A stretch of DNA of 64,000 nt. It comes from Megamerina dolium (Eukaryota > Arthropoda > Insecta > Diptera > Megamerinidae). The stretch covers positions 62,377,355 to 62,441,354 of the forward strand of contig OY978525.1 of the NCBI GenBank assembly GCA_963854835.1, given 5' to 3'. The notes beneath the pieces are model-generated. The model was not told the origin of the DNA, made no database searches, and saw only the letters and a list, made by a program, of their open reading frames with translations. Made by a program: the position numbers and the translations under genes. Of the stretch, positions 22,815 through 33,593 are shown in pieces (within the stretch, counting starts at the first letter, position 1; every line of letters begins with the position of its first letter).

Positions 22815-23475
22815 TCACTGTTGACAACTACGCTTTTGAAGTGTAAGGAACTTTGTCTATCTTGGAACCAGCAGTAACAGCAGTAATGACGTCAGCCTGG
22901 AGATATTGCGAAGGATCACTCTTGCAAACAGGTGCTACTTTGAGCTAAGTAAGCAATTGAGAAGTCGAGCTCTCTCTCGAAGAACTAAATCTACACTCTA
23001 CAAGTCTCTCATCATGCCTGTTCTAACATATGGCGCTGAAGCCTGGACAATTTCCACCTCGAATGAGCGAATGCTTGGAGTTTTCGAGAAAATTATTACT
23101 CAAGATTTATGGACCTATTTGCGTTGGTGGCAAGTACCGAATAAGGTACAACCATGAGCTGTACGAGCTGTATGCCGATATTGACATAATAAAGCGCATC
23201 AAAATCCAGCGGCTGCGCTGGCTAGGTCATGTCGAGCGAATGGAAGAACACGCTCCAGCTAAGGAGGTGTTATATTCGGAACCCACTGCAGGACGACGCA
23301 GAAGAGGAAGACCTAACCTCCGTTGGAAAGACCAAGTACTGGAGAACCTGACGGCGCTTGGAATTTCTAACTGGCGCCAGCTAGCGAAGAACAGAGATGG
23401 CTGGCGAAGCATATTATATTCGACCTAAATCGATATTCGGTTGTTATGGCCACATAAGTAAGTAAGTAACTTCAC
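22815..23475 (+). pseudogene. RTE-like LINE 3' end inserted in jockey gag
   Basis: Encodes the last part of an RTE-like RT protein: FVYLGTSSNSSNDVSLEI, RRITLANRCYFELSKQL, LYKSLIMPVLTYGAEAWT, then IKRIKIQRLRWLGHVERM, RRRRGRPNLRWKDQVLE and NWRQLAKNRDGWRSILYS. Frame changes lie near 22860 and 23090-23120. The 3' end is a short (AAGT)n tail (ATAAGTAAGTAAGTAA), a typical RTE-style tail. The 5' part is missing. Gag sequence of the surrounding jockey continues on both sides, so this insertion is younger than the jockey. Confidence 0.8.
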
Positions 23476-24561
23476 AGTCGTATTGTTTTTGAACCTCCTC
23501 GCCCAAAACGAGAACACAGTATTCCAGGCGAACATATTTCCGCAGTGTGAAAAAAAACAAAATCAAAAGACGTCAAATATGCGTTATGCGAACGGAATCA
23601 CCCAGCGAACTATAAGGGATGTTCCGTTTATAAAAAACTTTAATCTACAATCATGTTCGCAGCTTTAAGGAAAAGAATCGCACCTTGTCAAATTGTCAAA
23701 AATACTACAAGTAACCATCAAAACCAACAAAGCGAAATCGAACTTACATCCAGAACAGCCATTGTATGCCCAAGTAGTCAGTAATCAGACAAATCAAATC
23801 CCCCACAACAACAACAATAGCCAAAACGATGCTCTGATTACGTGAGTTAAGTGATATGATAAAGTTGCTGAGAGATGTTATGTCCCAAATAACAACCATG
23901 ACAAACCTATTTTTAAAATTTGTCTCAAAGGCAACTTCACGTCCTTAAAGCTTGCAATATAGAATGCCAATGGACCGTCACCAGCTTTTTCAAAATTCCT
24001 TCTTATTGTCTTTATCATACAATGCACCCATATGGATCAGCTCATGGAGGCTCAGCTGTACACATTAGGAAGACAATAAAGCACTATGAATCTACACATT
24101 ACAGAACAGATGAAATTCAAGCAACAAATATAACATTTGAGGATGAAATTGGCACACTGCTTATCTCTCCCATCTATAGCCCATCTAAACAAAAAACGAA
24201 GTCTACATTAAGTTCTTTAAAACCCTGGGATGCCGCTTCATTGCAGGAGGCGATTATAATGCAAAAAAATACCCTGTGTGTCTCTCAAGTGTACAGATAA
24301 CCTGCAAATCTAGTCTCCATCTGTCCTCAGATCATTCACCAATAATCATTAAGATAACAAGAGCTTCAAAAAACCATTCAAAACTGCAAACTCTGCAACA
24401 GCCGTACAAATTGGACTCAATTTAAGACCATTTTGACTTTGACTCCGAAACGTTACAATCAAAGGCACATACATCACAATGAGCTTATACAAGTCAAAAT
24501 AAAAGAAAAACATCAAGTGAGAAAAATCTGGAACCGATCTAGGTTTCCTGAAGATAAGCGT

Positions 24562-24605
24562 CGACTCAACAAGCTGACTAGTTCCTTAGTCAGCTTGTTG
24601 AGTCG
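24562..24605. repeat. Perfect 19-bp inverted repeat, 6-nt loop
   Basis: Left arm CGACTCAACAAGCTGACTA at 24562-24580, exact complement at 24587-24605, loop GTTCCT. In the endonuclease-RT linker of jockey copy 2. Confidence 0.95.
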
Positions 24606-25458
24606 GTGAAAGGTTTATTCAAACGGCAAAGAAACAATAAATGAAACAATTCTTTGAAAATCTGGATCCAACCTAACTTTCAACTATTCCCTGTGGGAAG
24701 TTTGTAAAAAAGTTAACACCACGATCGATTACCGACCACCACTTCGGAAATCCGAGAACTCCTGGGCGAAAGCTCAGGCGAAGAAGTAAAGTTCTATCGT
24801 CTTATCAGTCTAATCCGATTTTGTCAAAAGTATTTGAAAAATTATCTTTTAAGCAACTAATAAAAATAATTGAGCTGCAGCAATTAATTCCAAATCACCA
24901 GTTTGGCTTTAGAAAACAACATTCTACGATTTATCAAGTCCACAGGCTTGTTGAAATAATGGGCCTTCGATCAAAAAGAATATTGCTCAGCTGTCTTTTT
25001 GGACATATCTCAAACATTCGACAGAGTATGGCACCAAGAACTATTAGCTAAACTATAAAAGGAGCAGCCACTGAACGCCTATTTACTCATAGTCATATCT
25101 ACACCAACGTTTGTACTACGTTAACTATGACAACGAAATGTCACCTTTTCATCAAATTGAAGCTGGAGTCCCACAAGGCTCCCACTTTTTACTTACGATT
25201 TGCCAATATCTGACGGCGTTCTCACAGGAACTTTTGCGGATGACACCGCTATAATCACGACCGCACGGGATCCCATAGAATCATCATCTAAGCTCCAAAA
25301 AGCAATTGATTAAATTTCTATCGGGTTGAAAAGTTGGCATGAAGGTAAACGAAACTAAATCTACACATGTCTACTGGACAGACGTTTGACATGGAGAGCG
25401 CACATCTTTGCCAAAAGGAAAGCCCTGGGAATTCCACGAATCCTTGAAAACGCGCCTC

Positions 25459-25493
25459 GGGCGTACGTAACGTACCAAACGTTACGAACGCCC
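25459..25493. repeat. Imperfect 16-bp inverted repeat
   Basis: GGGCGTACGTAACGTA opposite AACGTTACGAACGCCC with two mismatches and a short loop. It is near the 3' end of jockey copy 2. Confidence 0.8.
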
Positions 25494-25817
25494 AAATTTA
25501 TTGGGACCTCAAAATCCCACTAGTGAAGGATGAAATAAAAAAGATTGCCACAAAATATCGAAATCGCCTGCAATCACACCCAAACGAGCTTGCCACTAAT
25601 TTGATGTCACCATAGCAAGTCTTTCTAAGGCTACAAAAGAACACACCGCTCCAGCTCGTCTCATAGAAAGCTGTTTTATTATATAAGGATATTCCACAGG
25701 GAATACACCTTGCTCATTATTACCTCTTCTTCTTTCTTTGAAAGCAAATATTTGTAAAATGTCGTTGAATTCTTTTTTTAAGAGAGTACACAAAATAAAT
25801 TTATAAAAAAAAAAAAT

Positions 25818-26449
25818 TATTGCTCCAATAATTAAACTCTTAGACCAGTAGAGTACAGAGTTTCACATCGACAGTATCGCTTAGCAGTGCGACACACACA
25901 AAAACTACCCTGCAAGCTATTCTTCATACCATTGATAAAGACAAAATTAAAATTTCGAATTGAATTATCAGACGCATTCGTCGCCAACATCAACCCACAA
26001 GCACACCAAACCAACTTTCGCTCAAAATGTTAATAATAATTCGGTAACGCTTTCAGGTCTAACGACCAGAATTCCCTATGTAAATAATCTCGCTGCCATT
26101 GCCAAACACCAACCAAACTTTGATAAAGAGGAAGCTACTGTTTTAACCACTAGACTTCAACAACAAAAGCTACATCAAAACTAGTAAAGACCTAAGTACA
26201 CCTCAGTCACCTAAGTACAGCAGACAACAACCAGCAAGAAAAACATCGTCATCATGGGCACCATAATCATCGAATTACCAGTAACTATATATGTATATAA
26301 TTCTTCAAAATTTATTCCACATAAGTGTCATATGTTATGAATTGTTTGATTTCACAAAGTAAGAAGCATAGTTTTAACTTTTTCCTTATAAGAACATATT
26401 GTTGTTATTTCATAATGATAATTTTTTCTTCCTGTGAGAAGGGAGGGAT
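25818..26449. other. Possible 3' interior of an LTR retrotransposon
   Basis: No clear domain. A 74-residue ORF at 25960-26184 is Thr/Asn/Gln-rich. The stretch ends with the purine-rich run GAGAAGGGAGGGA just before an LTR-like start at 26450, as expected for the end of an LTR element interior. Confidence 0.35.
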
Positions 26450-26760
26450 GTTGCTAGCCAAAATATGAAATATGCCCATATGCATATTTTGCCTAGCAAG
26501 ATATTTCCCGAAATTGTGAAATACATATTTATCCATACACATACCAACATTGCTCGAAGTTGTGATATACACAATCTATTCTAATATTACTTATAATTGT
26601 GGAATATCAGAACATTGCGTCAACTGAGTTGCAGTTGGGTGTGAAAATGCTGACAAAGCACTTTCTCACAGAACAATGATAACTACAATCATCTGGAATA
26701 GTCATGTGTGTGAATATCAAAAAGTTGCTTTCTCACATAATGGGTACATACTAGACTTCT
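26450..26760 (+). repeat. Putative LTR fragment
   Basis: Starts TGTTGCTAGCCAAAATATGA directly after a polypurine tract. The design parallels the gypsy 3' LTR start at 61340 (TGTTGTGAGCCAAAATGG) after its own polypurine tract. No second LTR was found in the window, so the right edge (about 26760, where jockey copy 3 endonuclease begins) is a guess. Confidence 0.45.
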
Positions 26761-26763
26761 GCA

Positions 26764-28345
26764 TTGATTCATTCATATTGCGTTCAAGGCCGTTTGATAT
26801 TTCGAGGCGACTTTAATGCAAAAAATACGTTTTGGGGCTCAATGCTTACCACAACAAAAGGAAGGGAAATGTACAAAGCTATGCAACTCGCAGATTGTAA
26901 TTCAATTTCAACATACTGGCCGTCGAACGAAAGTTCCAGCAAAGTTCCAGATCTAATCGACTTTTTCGTCTACAAAAACATTCCGGCATCTCACTTAAAT
27001 ACCACAGAAGTCTTCGACTTGAGCTCAGCAACTGCAAATAGCGGCGTGGAACAGTACACCAAAGCCAAAACTTCAAACTTTATGCGTTAAAAAACACCCA
27101 CCTTACATTATAAATATGATTCGGAAATTACGGAAACGTTTGCAAGTAACCAGAACTTCGGTAATTAAGTCGAAACTAAACTGAGCAACTACAAAAATTA
27201 CACACAACAATTAAATCATACAAAAAAAACACTTTTTTTTATAATGACCCTCACGGCAGACAAAAATATTGAATACTCCCTGTGTAAAGCGGCCAAATCA
27301 CTTAACAGGTTAATGCAGCAGTCTGCCCCAGTGAAAATCAATGAGACTCAGTGGGTTAAAAGAAATACTCAAAAGGCGAATCTGTTTGCTGAAGACCGTG
27401 AAAAGACCTTCAGTCCAAATGAAAATGAAACTCAAGAACTCGACTTGATAACGACTGAAGTTCTTCGAAATTTACCAAATAACTGCATAAACTACCTGTG
27501 CGATTTAATTAATACGTGCTTCCGTTTGAAGCATATATCCATATATTGGAAATTCGTAATTATGATACCGAAACCGGGAAAATCACCCATCGACGTATCC
27601 TCATATAGGCCAATATCTCTATTGCCAATTATGTCGAAGCTACTTGAAAAACTACTGCTAACACGTTTATTACCAATAATCGAGAGGAGCGAATTGATTC
27701 CTACTCATCAGTTTGTCTTCAGGAAGAAGCACTCAACAATCGATCAAATACACATAGTAGTAAATGCAATTGAATCACCGATGGAAGAAAAAAAAGTGTT
27801 GTGCTGTCTTCCTATATGTATCGCAAGCCTTCAATAAGGTTTGGCATGAAGGTTTACTACGTAAAATTAGGGCGTTATTGCCTACACAATACTGTGAATT
27901 GCTTTATAGTATCTTGACGACTGGTATCATATTTAGTGTAGAATACGAAAATGCCAACTCATCTTTAAAAAAGATTAACGCGGGCGTTCCACAGGGAAGC
28001 ATTCTTGGGCCTGTACTAAATCTATTGTATACATATACATATGTGGGGGTGCCGTTGCTCAGTGGTTAGTGAGTTGGCCTTCTGATCTGTAGGTCGTGGT
28101 TCAATCCCCGGCTGATGCATAACAAATTTAATATCGAAAAGATTTTTCTTTCGAACGGTACCCACCTGTCGGCAAGCAATTGGCAATCTTCCGACAGTAA
28201 CAACTTGCCATGAAAAAGCTTCAAAAACATTTTCAGATGATACCAAGGTTCTAGCAATGGACAACAATATAGAAGACGCGACGGCTAAACTACAGGAAAC
28301 AGTTACTCAAATTGCTTCATGGGCAGAAAAATGGCGCATTAAGCC
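26764..28345 (+). pseudogene. Jockey-clade LINE, left part (jockey copy 3)
   Basis: Endonuclease remnant 26795-27010 (FRGDFNAKNTFWGS, STYWPSNESS, KVPDLIDFFVYKNI). RT 27480-28340: YWKFVIMIPKPGKSP, SSYRPISLLPIMSKLLEK, LIPTHQFVFRKKHSTIDQ, VSQAFNKVWHEGLL, INAGVPQGSILGP, then SDDTKVLA after the SINE at 28049-28228. Frameshifts lie near 27790. The SINE lies just before the catalytic ADD motif. The frame stops at 28340 and resumes at about 30060, on the far side of jockey copy 4. Confidence 0.8.
28049..28228 (+). repeat. tRNA-derived SINE inserted in jockey RT
   Basis: tRNA-like head with an A-box (TTGCTCAGTGG, near 28055-28065) and a B-box (GGTTCAATCC, 28098-28107), as in an internal Pol III promoter. 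The body (CACCTGTCGGCAAGCAATTG) is shared with the copies at 5876 and 39571. It is 3'-truncated: similarity stops after CATGAAAAAGCTTC. It splits the RT frame between LLYTYT and SDDTK. Confidence 0.88.
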
Positions 28346-28499
28346 CACACACACCAGCCGGCATTGAATTGCTAGTAAGACACACCTGGTGAAGCGTCAG
28401 AAAACTCTTTGTAGAAAACAGCAAAAAAAAACTCAAATAGACCAATTCTCACTGATTTCCCGTGTTTACACCCAATCCACCCTCTTCACAGTTCTCACT
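28346..28499. other. Junction between jockey copies 3 and 4
   Basis: Contains a short A-run and no clear motif. It is either lost coding sequence of copy 4 or filler. Confidence 0.4.
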
Positions 28500-30055
28500 A
28501 CTAAAATTAACTTCTAAACCTTGCTCAAAACCGCTCAAAATTAAAAAGAATTTACATAGATTTAAACCCAAAAAAATCACCTGGTCCAGATAAAATTAAC
28601 GGTAAAATGATAAAAGATCTATCTCCAGATTCAGTAATTCATATCATGCACATTTTCAATGCTATCCTTCGTATTAAACACTATCCCAAATGCTGGAAAA
28701 CTTCAAAAATTATTATGATAGCAAAACCAAGAAAAGACCCTACAAATGTTGCATCGTACAGACCCTATCAGCCTCCTGCCTCTACTCTCTAAAGTATTCG
28801 AAAAGCTATTTGTCATGAATATAACTCCATTTATTAATCTCAACCAACTGATTCCCCAACATCAGTTTGGATTTAGAAAACAGCACGGCACAATAGAGCA
28901 AGTTCACTGCATTGTAACTCTGATAAGGAACACTTTTGAAGAAAAATGTATTGCTCAGCTTTCTTTCTTGATATCACTCAAGCTTTCGATAAAGTATGGC
29001 ACGATTGCCTTATTTACAAACTCAAACTATTACTGCCTGCAACTGCCTCCTCATTGCATAGTAGCTATCTCACGAAAAGACAATTTCTCGTACATCACAA
29101 GGATTATACAACAAATCCATTGGATATTGACGCTAGCGTTCCATAAGGAAGCGTTTGGCCCCTTACTGTATTTCTTATACACTTCAGATATGCCCAACAA
29201 TAACTATACATTCATATCGAGCTTTGCTGATTATGCGGCAATATTGTGCTAACCCCACCTCATAGAAGCTCCTAAACTCCTGCAGACTCATGTCGATTCT
29301 ATCGAAATCTGGTTTGCAAAATGGCGCATAAAAGTCAATGAATCAATGTATGTACATGTATCCTTCACACTAAGGTTAGATACATGTCCCCCACTTAAAA
29401 TAAATGGCCAATCAGCTCAACAATATTCCTCAACAAAGTACTTGGGTATTCACCTCGACAGAAGGCTGACCTGAAACAATCACACAGAGGCAAAGAAAAC
29501 TCTGATCAAGCTTAAAAGTAATCAGTTATGGTGGCTATTACACAAAAGCTCAAAGTTGAATCTCGAATACAAAGTGCTATTGTATAAAGCAATCCTGAAG
29601 CCAATCTGGACTTATGGTATTCAGTTATGGGGCACCGCATTTCCCTCAAATATCAAAAAATTGCAGCGAATACAATCCAAGTGCCTGCGAATTATTGTAA
29701 ACGCGCCTTGGTATATGAGGAACGTTAACATCCATCTAGATTTGAATGTACCCACAATTTCTGAGGAAGTTGCAAAGCCCTGCAGAAGCTATATTCAAAA
29801 ATTACACAATCATCCGAATCCTCATGCTAGGCAATTGTTGTTGAGTACAGGCCATCGACGTTTAAAAAGAAATGACAATTGAATACGCTGTGTAATTGCT
29901 AAACCTCGCGACTCTACAAATTGTGGTGGAACACAGGGAATATCACATAATTTTAAGTTAGTTTGTAAGATTTGAATACTTATTGTGAGTTTCTCCGAAT
30001 GGTAGAAAGATTCAATAAATTCTTAGTATTTAAACAAACAAACAAAAAAAAAAAG
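28500..30055 (+). pseudogene. Jockey-clade LINE, 5'-truncated, nested in copy 3 (jockey copy 4)
   Basis: Same subfamily as copy 1. RT from about 28550: INGKMIKDLSPDSVIHIMH, CWKTSKIIMIAKPRKD, LLSKVFEKLFVMNITPFI, HQFGFRKQHGTIEQVH, LDITQAFDKVWHDCLIY, then the catalytic box decayed to SFADYAAILC (Asp to Tyr) near 29220. C-terminal part 29380-29880 has TYGIQLWGTAFPSN and VNAPWYMRNVNIHLDLNV. There are several frameshifts. It ends in an A-run near 30041-30055. Copy 3 continues right after it, which shows the insertion order. Confidence 0.85.
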
Positions 30056-30059
30056 AACA

Positions 30060-30755
30060 AAAAATTAAGCTAAACAAAGATAAGCCTGTATATAGTGTCT
30101 TCTCACTTAAAAATTCTAACTATGTACCAATTCATATCTATGCCACAAAAAATCCACACACCAATGAAGCAAAATACTTGGGTATTACGCTCGACGCCAA
30201 ATTGCGCTGGAAAGCGCATGTTAAGAAAAAACGAAAACGGCTTGACTCTAAGCTAATTCTACCACCTCATCGGCAGGCACTCTAAACTGGCAGCCTACAA
30301 CAAACTTTATAAACAAATTCTGAAGCCGGTTTAGGCTTATGGCATACAATTTTGGAGTTGTGCCAGCAAGCAACTGAACCAATCTAACGCTTTCAAAATA
30401 AAGTGTTATGATGCATCGTAAATGCTTCATATTTCATCAGAAACACCAATCTCAAGTGTGACCTTGGCATACCTTGGCTAAAAAGTATGCCATTGCTCAT
30501 AGACAACGTTTGAAAACACATGTCAACGTTACAGCATCCAGTCTTCTGCAGGTGGTTGCACTATCTAGACGGCTAGGAAGAATAACAGTAGCAAACCTAA
30601 TGGACAGCGAGTAGCAAAACAGCTTTTCATTCGTTTCAAATTTTCCAATCAAAATCGCTTATTAGTACCACTTATTAGTTATATGTACTAGGTGCATTAT
30701 TAAAAACGCAAGTCTATATTTTAAGAACCGTTAATGAAAAAAAATAAAAAAATAT
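30060..30755 (+). pseudogene. Jockey copy 3, right part (RT C-terminus and 3' end)
   Basis: Resumes copy 3 in broken frames: EAKYLGITLDAKLRWKAHV (30160-30215), YHLIGRHSKLAAYNKLYKQ (30258-30315), AYGIQFWSCASKQLNQ (30330-30380) and an IS-S-T-I-type tail. Two A-runs near 30735-30755 are the likely poly(A). The gap to the left part is filled by jockey copy 4. Confidence 0.75.
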
Positions 30756-30808
30756 TGCGCTCCAAGGCAAAACAAAGAGAAAAGTGACAGTCACTACACT
30801 GAACTAAA

Positions 30809-31235
30809 GAGTTGCAAGAGAACATTCGCTTATTTCCCGAATTGCATGCAAAGCAACAACAAAAATAAGCGACATCGCCTATTTAACCGCGTTTAATTGA
30901 ACTCACTTATATTTTAAGCGACCTGAGTTATAGTGTTGCAAAATAAAAAAACAGCACGATTGTAAATAGGCTACTGGAATGTGCTTGGGACACACACGTC
31001 ATATTATTGTAAATATAAACAAAACTAAGCAAAATAAAGCAAGTGAAATTAAAATTTATTTTCAATAAACGAATAGTTTTACCACAGATTCCGCAGAATT
31101 GCTTCTTTTTTGTTTTTATTTCGTTTATAAATTTCACAAACAACCATACATACTACCAGCGTTGCTAAGTAAATAAGGGAAATTAAAATCAAGTAAAAGG
31201 GATGTTATATTCGAGTTGAAATTCTTTTGCAACTC
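30809..31235. repeat. MITE family B, copy 1
   Basis: About 430 bp with terminal inverted repeats: GAGTTGCAAGAGAAC on the left and GAGTTGCAAAAGAA on the right, reverse-complemented. The interior matches 47005-47446 along its whole length (AGCAACAACAAAAATAAGCG, CTACTGGAATGTGCTTGGGA, ACCACAGATTCCGCAGAATT). No ORF, so it is non-autonomous. The superfamily is not clear. Confidence 0.75.
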
Positions 31236-31308
31236 GCTTACAAAGCAATGCAGCTGTTGTAGTTTTAACTCGAAAGGCAGTTGATTCGAAAGGCAATTGC
31301 CTGCAAAA

Positions 31309-31697
31309 TCTACTCGACGGATTCTTTTCAAACTCGAAACATACTTTCCTGGTATAAAATACCTGCCCCTCCCGTTATTTACATGTTTCCATTTTCATAT
31401 TAAGATAGTTTGTCACCTAAAAAATAGCGGAAAATTTAGCGCGAAATCGCGTTTTTTGCTTAAATAGGCCACGAACTGTTGAAAAACGAAAATGATAACT
31501 CAACAACGACTGAAGGGGGAGAATTAACTCATAATTTAAGTAAATTTAACAACATTTTTGATTTCAGATAATTCTACGCCGAGTTATCGTGTTCACCGAA
31601 CAACGCATTTTTTAAAAGACATTTTGGATTACGGAAGACATTAATTACGGAAATTTAACTAAATATTCTCTAGATGATACTTTATAATTAAAAAAAA
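31309..31697. repeat. Dispersed repeat A, copy 2
   Basis: Matches 19139-19556 with scattered substitutions and a short deletion near 31630. It ends at the same TTTATAATTAAAAAAAA. It lies about 70 bp to the right of MITE B copy 1. Confidence 0.75.
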
Positions 31698-32829
31698 AGT
31701 TTGAATAAATTTGCTTAAGCTGTATCTCCGTAAAAAATCAGCGAAAAGTGTTTTTTATTTCAAATTATCCCTTACTCTCCCCTTAAACAACACCTCCACC
31801 GTTTTAAATACGAGGACGACCCGTATTTAATATTGCCGATATTACTACTTTACTAAAGGTAAGTGAAAAGGACCAAAAATAAAGTGAAGACATAAAAGCG
31901 CAAGTATAATTAACCCTGTTTTATTTTCAGCTAACCAGTGTTATAGTCCCGAAAGGGCACGCAACACTTAGGAGCTTGGGTTTAGATGTTTTCTTCATAT
32001 TGAAGTAATGAAGTAAAACTCCCCGCAAAAACACTTTATTCGGTGTTTTTGCGGGTTGACATTTTCAATTTTTTATAACTTTTATAAATTGTATCTTTTT
32101 CAATCTATTCGTTTTTTAAACTATTATTGATTAACAATTCATTTCGAGCACTCCACACTTTTTAAAAGGATATCGATTTGTTTCTGTTAATTATTTTACA
32201 CAGTATTTTTCTACTTTTTAGTTCTATCTCCAATTAAAGTGTATTTTTTAGTTTTTTAAACTATTATTTTTATGGAGCTATTTAAAAGGTAAAGTGTACG
32301 TCATTAATCCACAAACAATGCAAAATCTTAAAAACAACATTCGAGCTGAAATATAGGTCATTGACCGCTTTTTTTGAAAGCAGTCATCGAAAATTTTAAT
32401 GTTCGTATAACCTGTAATCGAATGGCAAATAATCCTCTAAAAATGTTTAAGTTTCCATAAAAAAAGTGCATTTTTAATGAATAAAAAGGGACCAATAGAT
32501 GACCCACCCTTTATAAACTTTTGACCTAGGTAACTGAACGTGACACTGATGCAAAGAGTTACTACGTTGTTAATAATATAGGAGTAAGTATCGATCGAAC
32601 CGTTATTAAGCTCTATTAGCTCTGGAGGCCTTTAGAAGCAAAAAGTACTATTTTGTGCATTAAAATCAGATAACGTCCTACCCATATGCAATGGCAATAC
32701 ACTTATATTTGCATTGACATTTACTTGTTTTAAATCTTGTTTGAAAATGTGTAGAAAGTATTACCGATTGATACGATAACAAAGTATTATAAAGATAGTA
32801 TTTAAACATATAAAACAAAGTGTACTTAC
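31698..32829. other. Probable host intron sequence (left of the exon)
   Basis: AT-rich. Contains a 13-bp perfect hairpin at about 32022-32056 (CCCGCAAAAACAC and its complement, 8-nt loop). TTTTTTAAACTATTAT also occurs twice, near 32111 and 32252. No coding motif. If the exon call is right, this is intron downstream of it on the minus strand. Confidence 0.5.
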
Positions 32830-33027
32830 AGAACTAATTTGAAGCTGTGTATTTTGGAGATGCTCAGTGAGTTTTAGTAGTTCTATATTATTCTTATCAT
32901 ATTCCTTTTGCAATGAAGCTTCTTCATCTTTTAGCTTCTGAAGTTCCGACCGTTTTGTATTAAGTTCACCCTCTTGGTTGCTGATTGTTTCTTCTTGTTT
33001 GTGACATTGTTCACGAATTTTGGTAAC
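32830..33027 (-). CDS. Eps-15: Host exon: coiled-coil segment, Eps15-like
   Basis: The minus strand has a 198-bp exon, 66 codons without a stop. It is bounded by an acceptor with a pyrimidine tract (ATTTTCGTTTCAG before 33027) and a consensus donor (GTAAGTAC after 32830). Both introns are in phase 0. The peptide runs from VTKIREQCHKQEET through NQEGELNTKRSELQKLKDEE to TEHLQNTQLQISS. It is a charged heptad-type coiled coil without prolines. The pattern QE-x-ELN-x-K-SEL-x2-L-x2-EE and L-x2-TQ-x2-I matches the central coiled coil of Eps15/Eps15L1, endocytic adaptors at clathrin-coated pits. The assignment is from pattern memory; another coiled-coil protein remains possible. EH and DPF regions must lie outside this window. 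Confidence 0.65.
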
Positions 33028-33244
33028 CTGAAACGAAAATAAACCACTAAGTTCGTGATGTCCAAGAAAATTTTATGGCAGTTTAAAGTGATAAATGAGG
33101 AAAGTCTAACGATAAAATTTATTTAAATGAACTTAGTCGACCCTGAAAGGAGTAGCTATATAAATACTTAACAAAAATACTGTCACACACATTTGACGCT
33201 ATAAAATTTAAAAAAAACTGAATGTTATTGGAATAATTTACATA
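33028..33244. other. Probable host intron (right of the exon)
   Basis: Contains the acceptor region of the exon at 32830-33027. No other feature recognised. Confidence 0.5.
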
Positions 33245-33593
33245 TTTATTGATACTTCGTCGGTGTATAAGAAGAAAGACGCGTGCTCAAAAAGACGAGT
33301 TAAAAAAAAACTTAAAACATATAAACATAATTGACGGCGGTGACATTCCTTCAATCAATCCATAACGCTAAATATATAAAAAATAAACTACACTAATTAT
33401 TACTAGTCGCTCAGATAACTGTAGCGACGCCAACTCTCGTTGTCAATTATGTTTATGCGTTTTTTTTCTGTCAAGTATGCTTACGTATCTTCCTTTGTCG
33501 TCAATTATGTTAACGCGTCTTTATTCGTCTTATTTTTTTATGTGTCCTTTTCCGCCGTGCATCTTTCTTCGTATGCACCGACGATATATTGTA
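33245..33593. repeat. Fold-back element
   Basis: Long imperfect inverted repeat. The left arm near 33250-33345 (CGTCGGTGTATAAGAAGAAA) pairs with the right arm near 33490-33590 (CGTCGGTGCATACGAAGAAA when reverse-complemented). The right arm contains two to three short copies of GTCAATTATGTTWAYGCGT, and the left arm has their complement (AAACATAATTGACGGCGG). No ORF. It sits at the C-terminal edge of a transposase remnant. Confidence 0.65.

Larger units (their letters stand above)
22130..25817 (+). pseudogene. Jockey-clade LINE, decayed, gag plus pol (jockey copy 2)
   Basis: ORF1: a gag-like N-terminal stretch at 22370-22540 (NLINYWLSNANKFASVF). A segment follows near 22700-22760 with HPSVKPEEIKSE. 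The gag resumes at 23480-23740 with FEPPRPKRE and NHPANYKGC zinc-knuckle remains. Between these lies an inserted RTE 3' end (22815-23475). ORF2: endonuclease remnant 24020-24250 (HGGSAVHIRKTIKHYE, ISPIYSP); RT remnant 24815-25260 (KVFEKLSFKQL, HQFGFRKQHSTIYQVH, GVPQGS, FADDTAII); C-terminal pieces to about 25610. An A-run at 25806-25816 marks the 3' end. It has many frameshifts, several deletions and three hairpins. Confidence 0.75.

Noticed and set aside
32018..32056. 13-bp hairpin with CCCGCAAAAACAC arms, considered as a histone-type 3' stem-loop, terminator or Helitron end
   Set aside because: The stem sequence does not fit the histone consensus, bacterial terminators are out of context, and no CTRR motif follows the stem.
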